A stretch of 17,523 nt of DNA from an uncultured Cloacibacillus sp. (GCA_934511335.1 CAKSWL010000012.1:1-17523), one strand, 5' to 3'. Counted from the first letter of the stretch, positions 11,101 through 15,885 are shown. The notes: generated by a model from the letters alone, not told the origin. Translations and numbers: made by a program.

Positions 11101-11923
11101 CGACCTGCACCGCGACAATAAGTATCATTCTTTCCAGGAGGCCTGTTTTTGGTTTATTAACCTGTTCGACGCCGGGGTTACTTTGCCCATATGGGTCACA
11201 GCCTATGAGAAGGGGCTGAAGAAGTACGGCTGGGATGAGACGAAGGCGGTAGCCTACGCCGATTCGGTGGTGCGCACTACGCAGGACATAGGCACGGCGA
11301 AGGATTTGTCGGCGATCCAGCGCGGCGGGGACATCCAGAAGATTTTCACGATGTTCTACAATGCGATGAATACGCAGGCGAATATGCTGATGGAAGATAT
11401 CTGGCTGTACCGCGCCGGGCACGTGTCGAAAGGACATCTGCTGGGAACGTTCATGTATGTAGTCGCACTTCCCGCAATTATGGGGGCGCTTTTGTCGGGG
11501 CAGGGGCCAGAGGACGAAGATGATCCGGAGAAGGGGCTTTTAGCGCAGATGTTCGACGATCCGTCGCATGTGGCGCTATGGGCCGCCGGCGAGGCTGCAA
11601 AGTACCCGTTCGGTTTTGTACCGGTCCTGCGCGACTTTGCCTCGATGGCGTTCGACGGCTACAGCTTCCGCGGTTCGGCGGCGCTGTCGCCGGTCGAGCA
11701 GGCGGGCAAAACGGCGATAACTTACGGCAAGGAGCTTAAGAAGTGGCGGGACGACGACGAAGTGGATTGGCGCAAGGTGTCGATGTCTACTCTGCTTCTG
11801 GGCGGGTATGCCTTCGGCCTGCCCGCCGGACAGGCGAAGATAACGATAGACGCTTTTTTGGACTGGATGGAGGGAGAGAAGGAGGTAAGAGCGAGGGATT
11901 TCTTCCTGTACAGAAAACGTTAG
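2132..11923 (+). CDS. Giant polyvalent internal virion protein (gp16-position): two ART-like, BECR nuclease-like, zincin and LPD38-like modules
   Basis: The ATG at 2132 is preceded by GGAAGGTG at good spacing; a GTG at 2123 inside that site is less likely. The protein has 3263 residues, against ~1300 for T7 gp16. Visible order: Gly/Ala hydrophobic stretch ~228-285 and again ~313-332; a duplicated module at ~504-560 and ~630-685; LPD3/WFGDW-like module ~855-1006; ART-like module 1 ~1050-1270 (YHG with His1063, then SFFT at 1078); ART-like module 2 ~1271-1644 (WHG with His1273, FGWGLYF at 1296, late YNYVIFDD); BECR nuclease-like module ~1650-1810 (His1702, His1707, then RGQIALTEEDF); zincin HEMSH 1864-1868 with possible third ligand Glu1920; a 'GG...GLF' module ~2200-2290; Ala/Glu/Arg coiled coil ~2290-2440; LPD38-like C-terminus from ~2917 with a hydrophobic segment ~3105-3123. 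Known family theme: such proteins are packaged and ejected to manipulate the host. I see no lytic transglycosylase of the T7 gp16 kind. Domain names are from pattern memory. Confidence 0.92.
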   Translation: MGSYDLSPEQLTAILNDEAQKKIMRETAAEYREAVSLGMDADSAMKTAGPVSDLAGRYRRAIEFMPDPDTLAKDAQLAKDSGSPLVLIQEDPEVRADAVRRQMFNKGKVPRHERMRQIEESLPATNRFLKRPGNLPFITDDPESLMRGEGMLSTAVRGYLEGDLQQELGRLRASQLLGVGGKDVEDKVADVKSRLEGYGFERPEGLGGRMFYGAGKLLAQRRDQIARGAAYAGLAAGAVGLAAATGGLSVPGTLMTAAGAYSGAAGLAANAARVGFVTGSAYEGFIQEAGLGYDELLEIRGENGEPLDPAVARAGGLIIGAVNAGIEFAQLDMWLKSVPGVRRLISAGVMKKAAALPQVQGYLKAAGKVGMSYLKLLGAESAQEVVQQGTNIVVRNAAKALSDGSFKPDSASDVIAELVETFGSSAIEFSLGMLPGPFAGGVSDMRRIAATREYRINRAKGLASVQAMVNDAAKEGPLARRAPEKMREFLATVNDTIKNPFGEVYIDSGVIRTLMADRGYTEEEQAVLLEDRLGVTQEEYKAAIESGSALSVRSENFALLNEQDEELGALLFPELKADPDGIALKDVAAATEDHKASLRDELSFATRAAAASVSVDDLKGWARREGLDRVYVDASAVQTLFQDAAPEERARALEALGVAPADFEQAADEGGDVEISLDRLFDSGVPNELFDKIKNDLRAEPGAMTARQAGAYAENGAPGTTMQETQEWKEKAERYVRDLEGAHRVKANLKAQLMLAGYGDDAAQASAEVFAARVMRSARRMGLDPETYFKMYANVKFVRGDVSGVNGVLNQDVKINRSDVEAVQRIGAKSVNDFSPDEVKNTSVWARKFQRELGVKSPFFRAWFGDWRANDKTKVEKVRLSGGDPKSMPRGSFVNKDTGWSIDVSRKVGEETRAHSGRDSRRTAISALADIEEIVKNAVLLDTSGAVEAGNKKKIDTAFMHHFYAVVNDGKNDILLKLFVDEMYNTQKDVGQRRAYELKAIKEIPSGVNRMTPADNGSGPTAPDGKYRVADLFNIVKANDGSFNPKDASKVVDANGEPLVVYHGSKTGGGFSVFEGPSFFTDDFDTADMFKSEADYELYINGRNIGLLDGADADDLSYLLLAGDYSPEEISEGGFVIDEDIHDADGLSEFLEEKFSYGFSEGDRIELKRTPGVYGCFLNIRNPLVVDFEGRVWGERVEDRPEAFFEHARNEGHDGVIVRNIVEGGLSGELRDGGEPRASTVFVTFDPEQVKSVENTGTFDAGNPNIYLQPVWHGSPYKFDKFSTEHIGEGEGAQAFGWGLYFAGNKEVSEWYRKKLSRVEFATPTVSFDGKVIKYNYDDETGEPVLRENYDEDIKHIIWQVVSSAHRVPAKDVLPEAIASLRRRAKAYDGVSYKNYAARIAAEADWLEANKDRFSVLEKSQGQLFKVDIPDENTEYGNYLLWDAAVTKEQAERTFKALEERGAPLVDSLIFNGRSLAGMDYGEMIDEFDEDGAAVLTRIRTKVYYGDSLSDAINDTRSRYERDVALAGDIGGRSKGEAAMLSEQAEAARDRLAWLEANMDNLSVSSYSPKEFVEMWGERGRIFYENLSDMLGSDKDASMLLRDAGFSGIKYLDGSSRRRGEGSYNYVIFDDNAVNILETYYQAQNLVKEVERVIDVSKSDKETLASANLGSAGEWLVRLAEENAVKIDGGYIHSIDSYMMRHAMKEHGDAQRERSRGQIALTEEDFKLVPVIINNPDYVVFGNKNKRGQDLIVYVKNLPDGSTLYFEEVRTGRRKLAGESLRKASGASSEESLRRSLSPNARNDAGLPLKIIANPNPKGNELTQAVDDVYQQARGAISIPHTFGEGSLIQITITPKADASTAVHEMSHYFLWEMERLAQLLPHDAELQADLATTKKWLGWRDGQTDWTREQQEQWARGFEAYLREGRAPSVELARAFARFKKWLCEIYKTLRELNVELSDDMRGVFDRLLASEEETEAVFMMGDAAEGEGSVVDRIVAAHGDRKRRERADEVKAGVLARILKAAEERRAKEKSASAAAARARIEEEVLSMPAYRAKAAMSARMKLSAERLAADYGNDVFEGLPKDIFGSDGKFSADDVAAEFGYGSGDEMLSAVREAPTPADEVQARFEAEFGAEAPARDDARSAAEETAYGDESVADLAAERYEIDEASRTSDEEWAMIEAEDEAARAAWDDPRSRPNCVRWIRENGGLSYASVKLVFGDEQAQELLKRCGPGLFKDGALSLDVAAKSMKNEGAYFGMGPVNADQELFNVLMGDDPPVSPLEIAKREGFAEARAYARRRAEARRAGKAAKAAEREAERAAAFFARESAAADKAEARAEAKAAREYIKNRAAADAEAVLAAARENVDRTPHTKLYDKVKVYKAAEEAARRQYRAAIKGRDWEAAKKGKDREMLNRALLVEAKKAIKMVENARERIINQLERSRKHTGGMPQDWIDQIDLLFVRFGIKEAAPRINAVPGLDSFCRAEDEAGRPVPAAAWLRTGVGPKFWTEFTVGQFRDFDDTLAWLVHGGREAGRLSKEFATRNLGETATKLAAHIRSNLSKLIEANDERARESKTFDETRRDRLRRMFSAAGASMAKIEMVTHVLDAGRRGGYAWETIFCPLADAENRENAMMRSYTADFESLLNKAYTKKERKALYKKKYYKLVDKNLSKVEVLCIALNTGNKVNLERVTTGFDWSEQQLRYVIESTLGGRDWDFVQGTWDLVDTLWPQIAALQRDMVGWLPERVQPLAQTWHMKDDKGTKGRAIRGGYYPIAYNRNAKQNRFIRMVSEQQMMEDLYGGYWSMAQTKQGHTEARVRSTGFELRLDLGVVNEHIANVVHDLCYRKAIADVNKILTYYYRDEAGKVHRPVQEAIVFSMGEKIYDQFRPWLRYIASGDGLPPNDFAAVFRWLRRRSQVVVLGLKAAVSLSQMLGWLPAMHEVGVVPLVKNVMYFYRNPFALKERAAEVFAKSEAMRSRATSRDRDLRSLVNDLHRDNKYHSFQEACFWFINLFDAGVTLPIWVTAYEKGLKKYGWDETKAVAYADSVVRTTQDIGTAKDLSAIQRGGDIQKIFTMFYNAMNTQANMLMEDIWLYRAGHVSKGHLLGTFMYVVALPAIMGALLSGQGPEDEDDPEKGLLAQMFDDPSHVALWAAGEAAKYPFGFVPVLRDFASMAFDGYSFRGSAALSPVEQAGKTAITYGKELKKWRDDDEVDWRKVSMSTLLLGGYAFGLPAGQAKITIDAFLDWMEGEKEVRARDFFLYRKR
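3641..4190 (+). repeat. Diverged internal duplication within the giant protein
   Basis: Two stretches of the giant protein, starting near residues 504 and 630, align at the protein level. Each begins VY(I/V)D followed by an alternating hydrophobic helix (GVIRTLMAD / SAVQTLFQD). Then comes an Glu/Arg-rich helix ending in LGV, and a closing (A/E)xGxxxxxS segment. Identity is low at the DNA level, so the duplication is old. I know the same motif as a recurrent element in phage core and portal-associated proteins but cannot give it a function. Confidence 0.5.
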
Positions 11924-11947
11924 AGCTTAATTTTGTAGACGGCTGCG

Positions 11948-11982
11948 CGCCTTTCCGCATTCGCGGAGGGCGTTTTTCTTTT
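11948..11982 (+). terminator. Rho-independent terminator after the giant gene
   Basis: The arm CGCCTTTCCGC (11948-11958) pairs with GCGGAGGGCG (11963-11972) apart from one bulge or mismatch. The loop is ATTC and TTTTTC follows. It lies 25 bases after the stop of the giant gene, so it would end or attenuate the core-protein transcript. Confidence 0.75.
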
Positions 11983-12016
11983 GTCCGGCGGAGCGTTCTG
12001 ACGGGGGGGGTGATGA

Positions 12017-12187
12017 GATGGCCTGTAAACCGCGCTGAGGTAAAGGGGCCACGCGCTTGTCGGAGAGTGGAAGGGGTTTCGGGAGCTGCATATACGCCCC
12101 GACTGGTTGCTTGTTTACGCGAAAGAGGGGGATATGCTTTTGCTTTTAGCGGCTGTAGGGTCGCATGCGGATGTTTTCGAGTTATGA
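12017..12187 (+). pseudogene. Decayed YafQ/RelE-family toxin, C-terminal half
   Basis: The frame reads RGHALVGEWKGFRELHIRPDWLLVY, split here as GEWKGFRELHIRPDWL plus flanks, and ends GSHADVFEL-stop. This is the C-terminal half of a YafQ-type mRNA interferase of the RelE fold. The residues needed in E. coli YafQ all have counterparts: His50 (RGHAL), His63 and Asp67 (HIRPD, with the following Trp) and His87 (GSH). The 13-residue His50-His63 spacing is exact, and there is one extra residue before the last His. Two stops, TAA at 12026 and TAA at 12041, interrupt the part that still aligns (DGL-stop-TALR-stop-RGHAL). A Tyr codon turned to TAA would explain the second. A run of eight G and a terminator lie where the N-terminal half should be. 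No antitoxin gene is adjacent. Not translatable as a working toxin; clear relic. Confidence 0.85.
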
Positions 12188-12191
12188 CGAA

Positions 12192-12217
12192 GGGAGGCTT
12201 TGAGCCTCTCTTTTTTT
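12192..12217 (+). terminator. Rho-independent terminator after the toxin relic
   Basis: GGGAGGCT (12192-12199) pairs with AGCCTCTC (12203-12210), including one G-T pair, over a 3-base loop. Seven T follow. It starts 5 bases after the stop of the toxin relic, the normal place for that gene's own terminator. Confidence 0.8.
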
Positions 12218-12235
12218 ATAGCGTTTTACGAAATC

Positions 12236-12258
12236 GCCGTCCTTAGGGCGGCCTTTTT
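12236..12258 (+). terminator. Third terminator-like hairpin
   Basis: GCCGTCC (12236-12242) pairs with GGGCGGC (12246-12252), including one G-T pair, over loop TTA. It is followed by C and TTTTT. No open gene ends at it, so it probably belonged to a gene now lost. Confidence 0.6.
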
Positions 12259-12264
12259 GTTGAA

Positions 12265-12359
12265 TATGAGAAGGGGCTGAAGGAGTACGGTTGGGATGAG
12301 ACGAAGGCGGTAGCCTACGCCGATTCGGCGGTGCGCACTACTTATACAGAAAACGTTAG
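12265..12359 (+). pseudogene. Rearranged partial copy of the giant gene's 3' end
   Basis: Bases 12265-12341 match 11204-11280 of the giant gene (residues ~3025-3050, start YEKGLK) with 3 differences in 77 bases: one synonymous, Lys to Glu, and Val to Ala. Bases 12342-12359 then match 11906-11923, the last 18 bases including the stop, with 2 differences. The equivalent of 625 bases between them is missing, which shifts the frame, and no start is present. This is a deletion remnant of a second, slightly diverged copy, or a recombination scar with a related phage. Confidence 0.85.
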
Positions 12360-12386
12360 GTTTTTGTCTTTCATTGATGGGGCAGC

Positions 12387-12449
12387 GTTTTTTATGGAAA
12401 AGGGAGCGGCTTGGAGAGCGACGGCCGCGCCCTTTTTGTTTTTTATGGA
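12387..12449. repeat. 12-bp direct repeats flanking a hairpin
   Basis: GTTTTTTATGGA occurs at 12387-12398 and again at 12438-12449, a period of 51 bases, with the fourth terminator hairpin between. This may be a leftover of slipped duplication. It is T-rich and short, so chance is possible. Confidence 0.35.
12397..12437 (+). terminator. Fourth terminator-like hairpin, just before the tail-fibre gene
   Basis: GGGAGCGGC (12402-12410) pairs with GCCGCGCCC (12424-12432), with one internal mismatch, over a 13-base loop. AAAA precedes and TTTTT follows, so it could act in both directions. It is 36 bases upstream of the TTG start of the fibre gene, so tail transcription must read through it or begin between it and the gene. 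Confidence 0.6.
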
Positions 12450-12452
12450 CGA

Positions 12453-12470
12453 AGGAGGCGGTTTCTTTTG
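12453..12470 (+). promoter_or_regulatory. Ribosome-binding site that selects a TTG start
   Basis: AGGAGG at 12453-12458 is 9 bases from the TTG at 12468 and 15 from the in-frame GTG at 12474. The spacing favours TTG as the start of the fibre-head gene. Confidence 0.6.
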
Positions 12471-13076
12471 ACGGTGGCAAGCACGATTTGTAAGCATGTA
12501 TATCAGGGCAACGGCAGTACGCGGAGGTGGCCTTTTTCTTTCGCTCTGCTTAGGGCGGAGGATTTGGAGGTTTATGTGACGGAGCCGGGAGAGATGGTGC
12601 AGCTTTTGCGCTCCGGGTATTTAGTTGACTTAGAGGCAAAGTGTGTTGTTTATCCAGCCAACGCATCTTTGCCCGCGCTGCCTGAGGGAGGGAGGATCAC
12701 CTTGCGGCGCTGGGTGCCGTTTACGCAGGATACAGAGCTGCCGAATCAAGGGGAGTTTTTCGCGCGCACGCTGGAGAAGACGTATGATCTGCAGGAGTTT
12801 CAGGTCCAGCAGCTGTGGGAGGAGCTGCAGCGCTGCTTGAAGGTGCCGGTGGACGACATTTTTTCACTGGATGAGTTTCTGTCGCTGTTAAAGGAGCTGC
12901 TGCCATATATAAAAATATTAAAGGACGCATACAGGCTCCCCATAGGCAAATTCAGTATCACCCGCGAGGGGGATCTCGTGCTCGACCTATTCGGGGCCAA
13001 GCCCGACGACGAGCTCTATCTGGACGAACAGGGTCATCTGATACTCGAAACTCAGGACCCGCTGCAGGAGGGATGA
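12468..13076 (+). CDS. Tail fibre head protein, T7 gp17 N-terminal domain-like
   Basis: Translation from TTG gives 202 residues beginning [20 protein letters not shown]. The first ~130 residues follow the T7 fibre N-terminal pattern: a '[14 protein letters not shown]' strand pair, a VYV strand, GYLVDL, a YP segment, ITLRRWVP(F)TQ, and a Gly-Glu-Phe turn leading into a helix. In T7 that domain anchors the fibre to the tail and is followed by a long shaft. Here the helix [20 protein letters not shown] is followed by only ~70 more residues. The protein is therefore a short adaptor and the receptor-binding parts are on the separate genes downstream. A longer upstream start (12411) would read through the terminator hairpin and is rejected. 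The next gene begins 5 bases after the stop. Confidence 0.8.
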   Translation: MTVASTICKHVYQGNGSTRRWPFSFALLRAEDLEVYVTEPGEMVQLLRSGYLVDLEAKCVVYPANASLPALPEGGRITLRRWVPFTQDTELPNQGEFFARTLEKTYDLQEFQVQQLWEELQRCLKVPVDDIFSLDEFLSLLKELLPYIKILKDAYRLPIGKFSITREGDLVLDLFGAKPDDELYLDEQGHLILETQDPLQEG

Positions 13077-13080
13077 TGCA

Positions 13081-13923
13081 ATGCCGCACAGAGTAAATCT
13101 GGGCCGAATCCGCCCGAATCCGCGCGGAGAATTCGACGCGTACGCAACATACCGCTACTATGACCTGGTGCGCTGCGGGGGCGGCTCCTGGCTCCTCCTC
13201 GCAGAGGTATATGAGCCCGCCGCGGGGCCGTCCCCCGCGCCTATGCCTCCCTCATGGCTGTGCCTTGCAGAGAAGGGCGATGCCGGTGATACCGGGCCGC
13301 AGGGACCTAAAGGGGATGCCGGGGATACCGGCCCGCAGGGACCCAAGGGCGATGCCGGAGATACCGGCCCGGCGGGGCCCAAGGGGGACAAGGGGGATAC
13401 CGGAGAGGCCGGGCCGCAGGGGCCGCAGGGAGAGGCCGGAGGCCTGGCCGCCGTCGTTTTCACCGGCGCCGCGGGATGCGACCTGAACAGCTATAAAATC
13501 ACCGGCTTCTACGGCTTCGTTACCTCCGCCGTTCAGTCCGGCGTGAATTTCCCGACGCAGGCTACGACCGGCGTCCTCTTCGTCTACGGCAACAACGCGG
13601 GGCAATATTACCAGCGTTACACGGACTTCAACTGTCGGGAGTGGCTCAGGCGCGGTACTGGCGTGACCAGCTATAGCGCCTGGATACCCCTGTCTCCCCC
13701 CTACGCCAGAACGGATGCCGGCATCGGCCAATACCTGTCCGTGGACGCGGCGCAGGCGGCGGCGAAGGCGCCCGACGGTGGCACGTGGGAGTACGACATA
13801 TACGCGACGGACGCCGAGGGCAGGATTACGGGACATAAAGCGGGGGTCTGCGCGGGGGGGACGACGCTTTTTGCGGCCGCCGCGGACAGAGCATACTTCG
13901 GACATATGAAGAGGGTGTTATAG
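13081..13923 (+). CDS. Collagen-like tail protein with pyocin-knob-like domain
   Basis: AGGAGGG ends 8 bases before the ATG. The product has 280 residues. Residues 1-63 form a small head, [20 protein letters not shown] followed by [11 protein letters not shown], like the 'tY..gD.V...G..Y' carbohydrate-binding folds found on phage tails. Residues 66-119 are 18 uninterrupted Gly-X-Y triplets, collagen-like, rich in [12 protein letters not shown], and probably form a trimeric stalk. Residues ~140-202 resemble a pyocin-knob domain ([43 protein letters not shown]). The C-terminal ~75 residues contain [12 protein letters not shown] and end ..FGHMKRVL. Likely role: trimeric side-tail or tip protein that extends from the gp17-like head and binds the cell surface (inference). 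The head is paralogous to the gene at 14079. Confidence 0.85.
   Translation: MPHRVNLGRIRPNPRGEFDAYATYRYYDLVRCGGGSWLLLAEVYEPAAGPSPAPMPPSWLCLAEKGDAGDTGPQGPKGDAGDTGPQGPKGDAGDTGPAGPKGDKGDTGEAGPQGPQGEAGGLAAVVFTGAAGCDLNSYKITGFYGFVTSAVQSGVNFPTQATTGVLFVYGNNAGQYYQRYTDFNCREWLRRGTGVTSYSAWIPLSPPYARTDAGIGQYLSVDAAQAAAKAPDGGTWEYDIYATDAEGRITGHKAGVCAGGTTLFAAAADRAYFGHMKRVL
13273..13440 (+). repeat. 36-bp tandem repeat coding for the collagen stalk
   Basis: Three 12-codon units (13273, 13309, 13345) differ at only a few positions, mostly third bases. A fourth, partial and diverged unit starts at 13381. Such near-identical units can slip, so stalk length may vary between relatives. Confidence 0.9.
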
Positions 13924-13924
13924 C

Positions 13925-14092
13925 ATGGAAGATATTGAGGCTTTTGTTGTTTTGGAGCGGCGCGCGGACGGGAGTTTCGTGATCGACAGGGAGGGGCTGC
14001 CCTATCACGTGCCGCGCGATTGGGCGGAGTGGCAAAAGATAGACGTGCAATGGCGGACGGCGCAGGGAGGGGCGGGCGATGCCGAGATATGA
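13925..14092 (+). CDS. 55-residue tail-cassette protein of unknown function
   Basis: The ATG is 1 base after the preceding stop, with AGAGGG about 9 bases upstream. The product starts MEDIEAFVVLERRADGSFVI and contains a Trp-rich part, RDWAEWQKIDVQW. The end overlaps the next gene by 14 bases. I do not recognise the family. Position between two related collagen/head proteins and the tight packing suggest a real small gene, perhaps an assembly factor or an attachment domain. Confidence 0.6.
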   Translation: MEDIEAFVVLERRADGSFVIDREGLPYHVPRDWAEWQKIDVQWRTAQGGAGDAEI

Positions 14093-14387
14093 TTTGGGAC
14101 GCGTGGGCTTCAACTGGCGCGGCCCCTATGACGCGGAGGCGACATATACGGAAAGAGATTGCGTCTACCACGACGGCGCGAGCTACGTCTGCGTGGCCGA
14201 CGCGCCAATTACCAACCTGCCGCCGGTGAAAGACGAGTTCGGCGAGTTCTGGCATATGTTGGCAGACAGAGGTGAAAAGGGGGACGCCGGCCCAGGCGGA
14301 CACACCGTAAGGATACGTCTTTGTTCCGTGGTTCCAACCTCTGCGGACCTGGCGGACGACGAAATAGCCTACGTCTATGAAATATGA
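14079..14387 (+). CDS. Short paralogue of the collagen-protein head, with a minimal collagen segment
   Basis: GGGAGGGGCGGGCG precedes the ATG. The 102 residues begin MPRYDLGRVGFNWRGPYDAE and carry DCVYHDGASYVCVADA. These positions match the head of the 280-residue collagen protein ([14 protein letters not shown]..., [10 protein letters not shown]). After a Trp and LADR comes GEKGDAGPGG, which is three Gly-X-Y triplets where the larger protein has eighteen. A further ~35 residues follow, ending AYVYEI. It therefore looks like a second tail adaptor made from the same parts. The stop overlaps the ATG at 14384 of the next frame as ATGA, implying coupled translation. Confidence 0.75.
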   Translation: MPRYDLGRVGFNWRGPYDAEATYTERDCVYHDGASYVCVADAPITNLPPVKDEFGEFWHMLADRGEKGDAGPGGHTVRIRLCSVVPTSADLADDEIAYVYEI

Positions 14388-14398
14388 AGGAAAAGGCC

Positions 14399-15784
14399 AT
14401 GGGCATTTACATAAAACATGAGGGGCGAATAGAGGCGGTCAAACCGGCGACGGCGACAGAGTGGGACGCGGGAAGCGGCCCCTGTGCCGTCTACGCGAAA
14501 AAAGACGGCGTCGTCCGCCCGATATGGCGCGACGACAGCCGTCCTGTCGGCTTCTATATACACCCCTGTCGGTCCAACGAGTACGCCTACCTTGCCGTAC
14601 CGAAATTCAACAAAGAACGCGGTACGTTCTGCGCATACTCTCTGAAAAGAGACGAGGTTTATGGGGGGTTTGTCCGCACAGGCTCGAACGTGCCGCCAAA
14701 CTTTCGTTTCCCCTTTTACCACGGCGGAGATAACAGAGGCGAATATTCCGCGCCGGACTGGATAAAGTCTGTTCCTTCGGGCATTGCGTGGCAGGACAGC
14801 AGCAACTTCTCATGCGCTGTCTGCTACGATGCCTGGCAGGACAAATTGGCGGTAATGAAACGCCTGGCAGGCCGCCGAGGCTCTGCCCTCACGGTCGCGA
14901 TGGCACTGTTGGAAACAACGGACGGGCTAAATTACGAGCGGTTTGCTTACACCTACATGTTTGAATCTTTGGAGTACGCCTGGGGAAGGGGAGATTTGCG
15001 GTCGGCCGGCCCTACCGTAACGCATAACGAAAACCAATACCTAATCAGTAAGTGGAGGCAATATCGCACCGTAGGGGGGACTACATCCCCGACGAAAAAC
15101 TTTGTGGTTGTAATATGTCTGAAGGATGTTAACGGCAGACTTGACGTAAGATTTGCGTTAGACAGAGCAGATATCGACACAAAAGATATTGGTTATAACC
15201 ACAAATTGCAGAGCTTCTATGTCACGTACATAGAGGACGGGATCGATAAGATGCAGCTTCTGCGTGAAATAGTTGCAACACCCGTCAGCTACTTCACCGC
15301 CAGCGGCGATATTTACACAATTCCCAACGCCGCCGCCATGACCTATGTAAAGGGCGCGGACGCCTTTGTGAGCCCGCGCTGCGAGGCCGCGACAAAGACC
15401 TTCTCGCTCTGGACAGCGCCCGACGGGTTGCGTTGGACAAAGATATTTGAATACGAGAACTACCACGAAGTCGAGGACGACTACGGCTGCCGACCTTACC
15501 CTTACTGCGGTTGGGAGCCGCGCTTTAACTGCTACTTGATCCTCGTGGGGGGGCGGGCATATTGCGTCAGCCCGCATGGACGGCGCCTCTTTGACGTACC
15601 GGTGTACAACGACGGTTTTGGTTTCGGGGAGCGCTGCGACATCTCGCTCTCATATTTTGACGCCGACCTGCAGGGCCACGTCATCAGCGCCGGCGCGGGG
15701 CGCCACGGCTTTCAGGTTCATGGGGATCCTTTCTTCAACAGGACCGAGATTGGCACGTGGTGTTATCAGCCCCGTGACGACTGA
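14399..15784 (+). CDS. Probable tail/receptor-binding protein with Asp-box-like motifs
   Basis: The ATG at 14399 has AAGGA 7 bases upstream. An in-frame ATG at 14384 overlaps the previous stop as ATGA and would add five residues. The 461-462-residue product starts MGIYIKHEGRIEAV, a common opening for phage tail proteins that begin with a short strand. The rest is rich in Tyr, Trp, Cys and Asp with regularly spaced beta-strand-like segments. Two S/T-x-DG-x-x-(W/Y) motifs, TTDGLNYERF and APDGLRWTKIF, resemble the Asp boxes of sialidase-type beta-propellers. I infer a propeller-like, sugar- or surface-recognising tip. At least eleven Cys is unusual for a cytoplasmic-assembled phage protein. Lower GC and different codon choice from the genes before it suggest an exchanged host-range gene. 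No enzyme residues are evident. Confidence 0.7.
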   Translation: MGIYIKHEGRIEAVKPATATEWDAGSGPCAVYAKKDGVVRPIWRDDSRPVGFYIHPCRSNEYAYLAVPKFNKERGTFCAYSLKRDEVYGGFVRTGSNVPPNFRFPFYHGGDNRGEYSAPDWIKSVPSGIAWQDSSNFSCAVCYDAWQDKLAVMKRLAGRRGSALTVAMALLETTDGLNYERFAYTYMFESLEYAWGRGDLRSAGPTVTHNENQYLISKWRQYRTVGGTTSPTKNFVVVICLKDVNGRLDVRFALDRADIDTKDIGYNHKLQSFYVTYIEDGIDKMQLLREIVATPVSYFTASGDIYTIPNAAAMTYVKGADAFVSPRCEAATKTFSLWTAPDGLRWTKIFEYENYHEVEDDYGCRPYPYCGWEPRFNCYLILVGGRAYCVSPHGRRLFDVPVYNDGFGFGERCDISLSYFDADLQGHVISAGAGRHGFQVHGDPFFNRTEIGTWCYQPRDD

Positions 15785-15785
15785 C

Positions 15786-15885
15786 ATGATCCTAAAAAGG
15801 GGCGCGCGATACGGGCGGCCTCTACGATGACGAAGGCACGCCGAGGTATAGGCTGGTAAACGGCGTGCCGGAGCTTAAGGATTAA
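15786..15885 (+). pseudogene. Frame-disrupted micro-ORF after the tail gene
   Basis: A coding-looking tail, GGLYDDEGTPRYRLVNGVPE and then LKD-stop, is open from 15796 to the TAA at 15883 but has no start. An ATG at 15786 is one frame off. Removing one A from AAAAA (15794-15798) would join them into a 32-residue protein. It could be a real one-base indel, a sequencing error, or programmed slippage; no clear ribosome-binding site is seen. Family unknown. Confidence 0.4.

Noticed and set aside
11743..12246. Open + frame of 167 codons that crosses the end of the giant gene and the slot
   Set aside because: It overlaps ~180 bases of a real gene in another frame, runs through a terminator, and over the toxin relic reads a different frame from the one with the YafQ motifs.
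12226..12480. Minus-strand frame of 84 codons that resembles part of another minus-strand frame at 11057-11437
   Set aside because: The resemblance is only the antisense reading of the duplicated piece of the giant gene.
13273..13440. Regular 36-bp repeats as a possible CRISPR array
   Set aside because: There are no spacers; the units are contiguous, in frame, and encode Gly-X-Y triplets.
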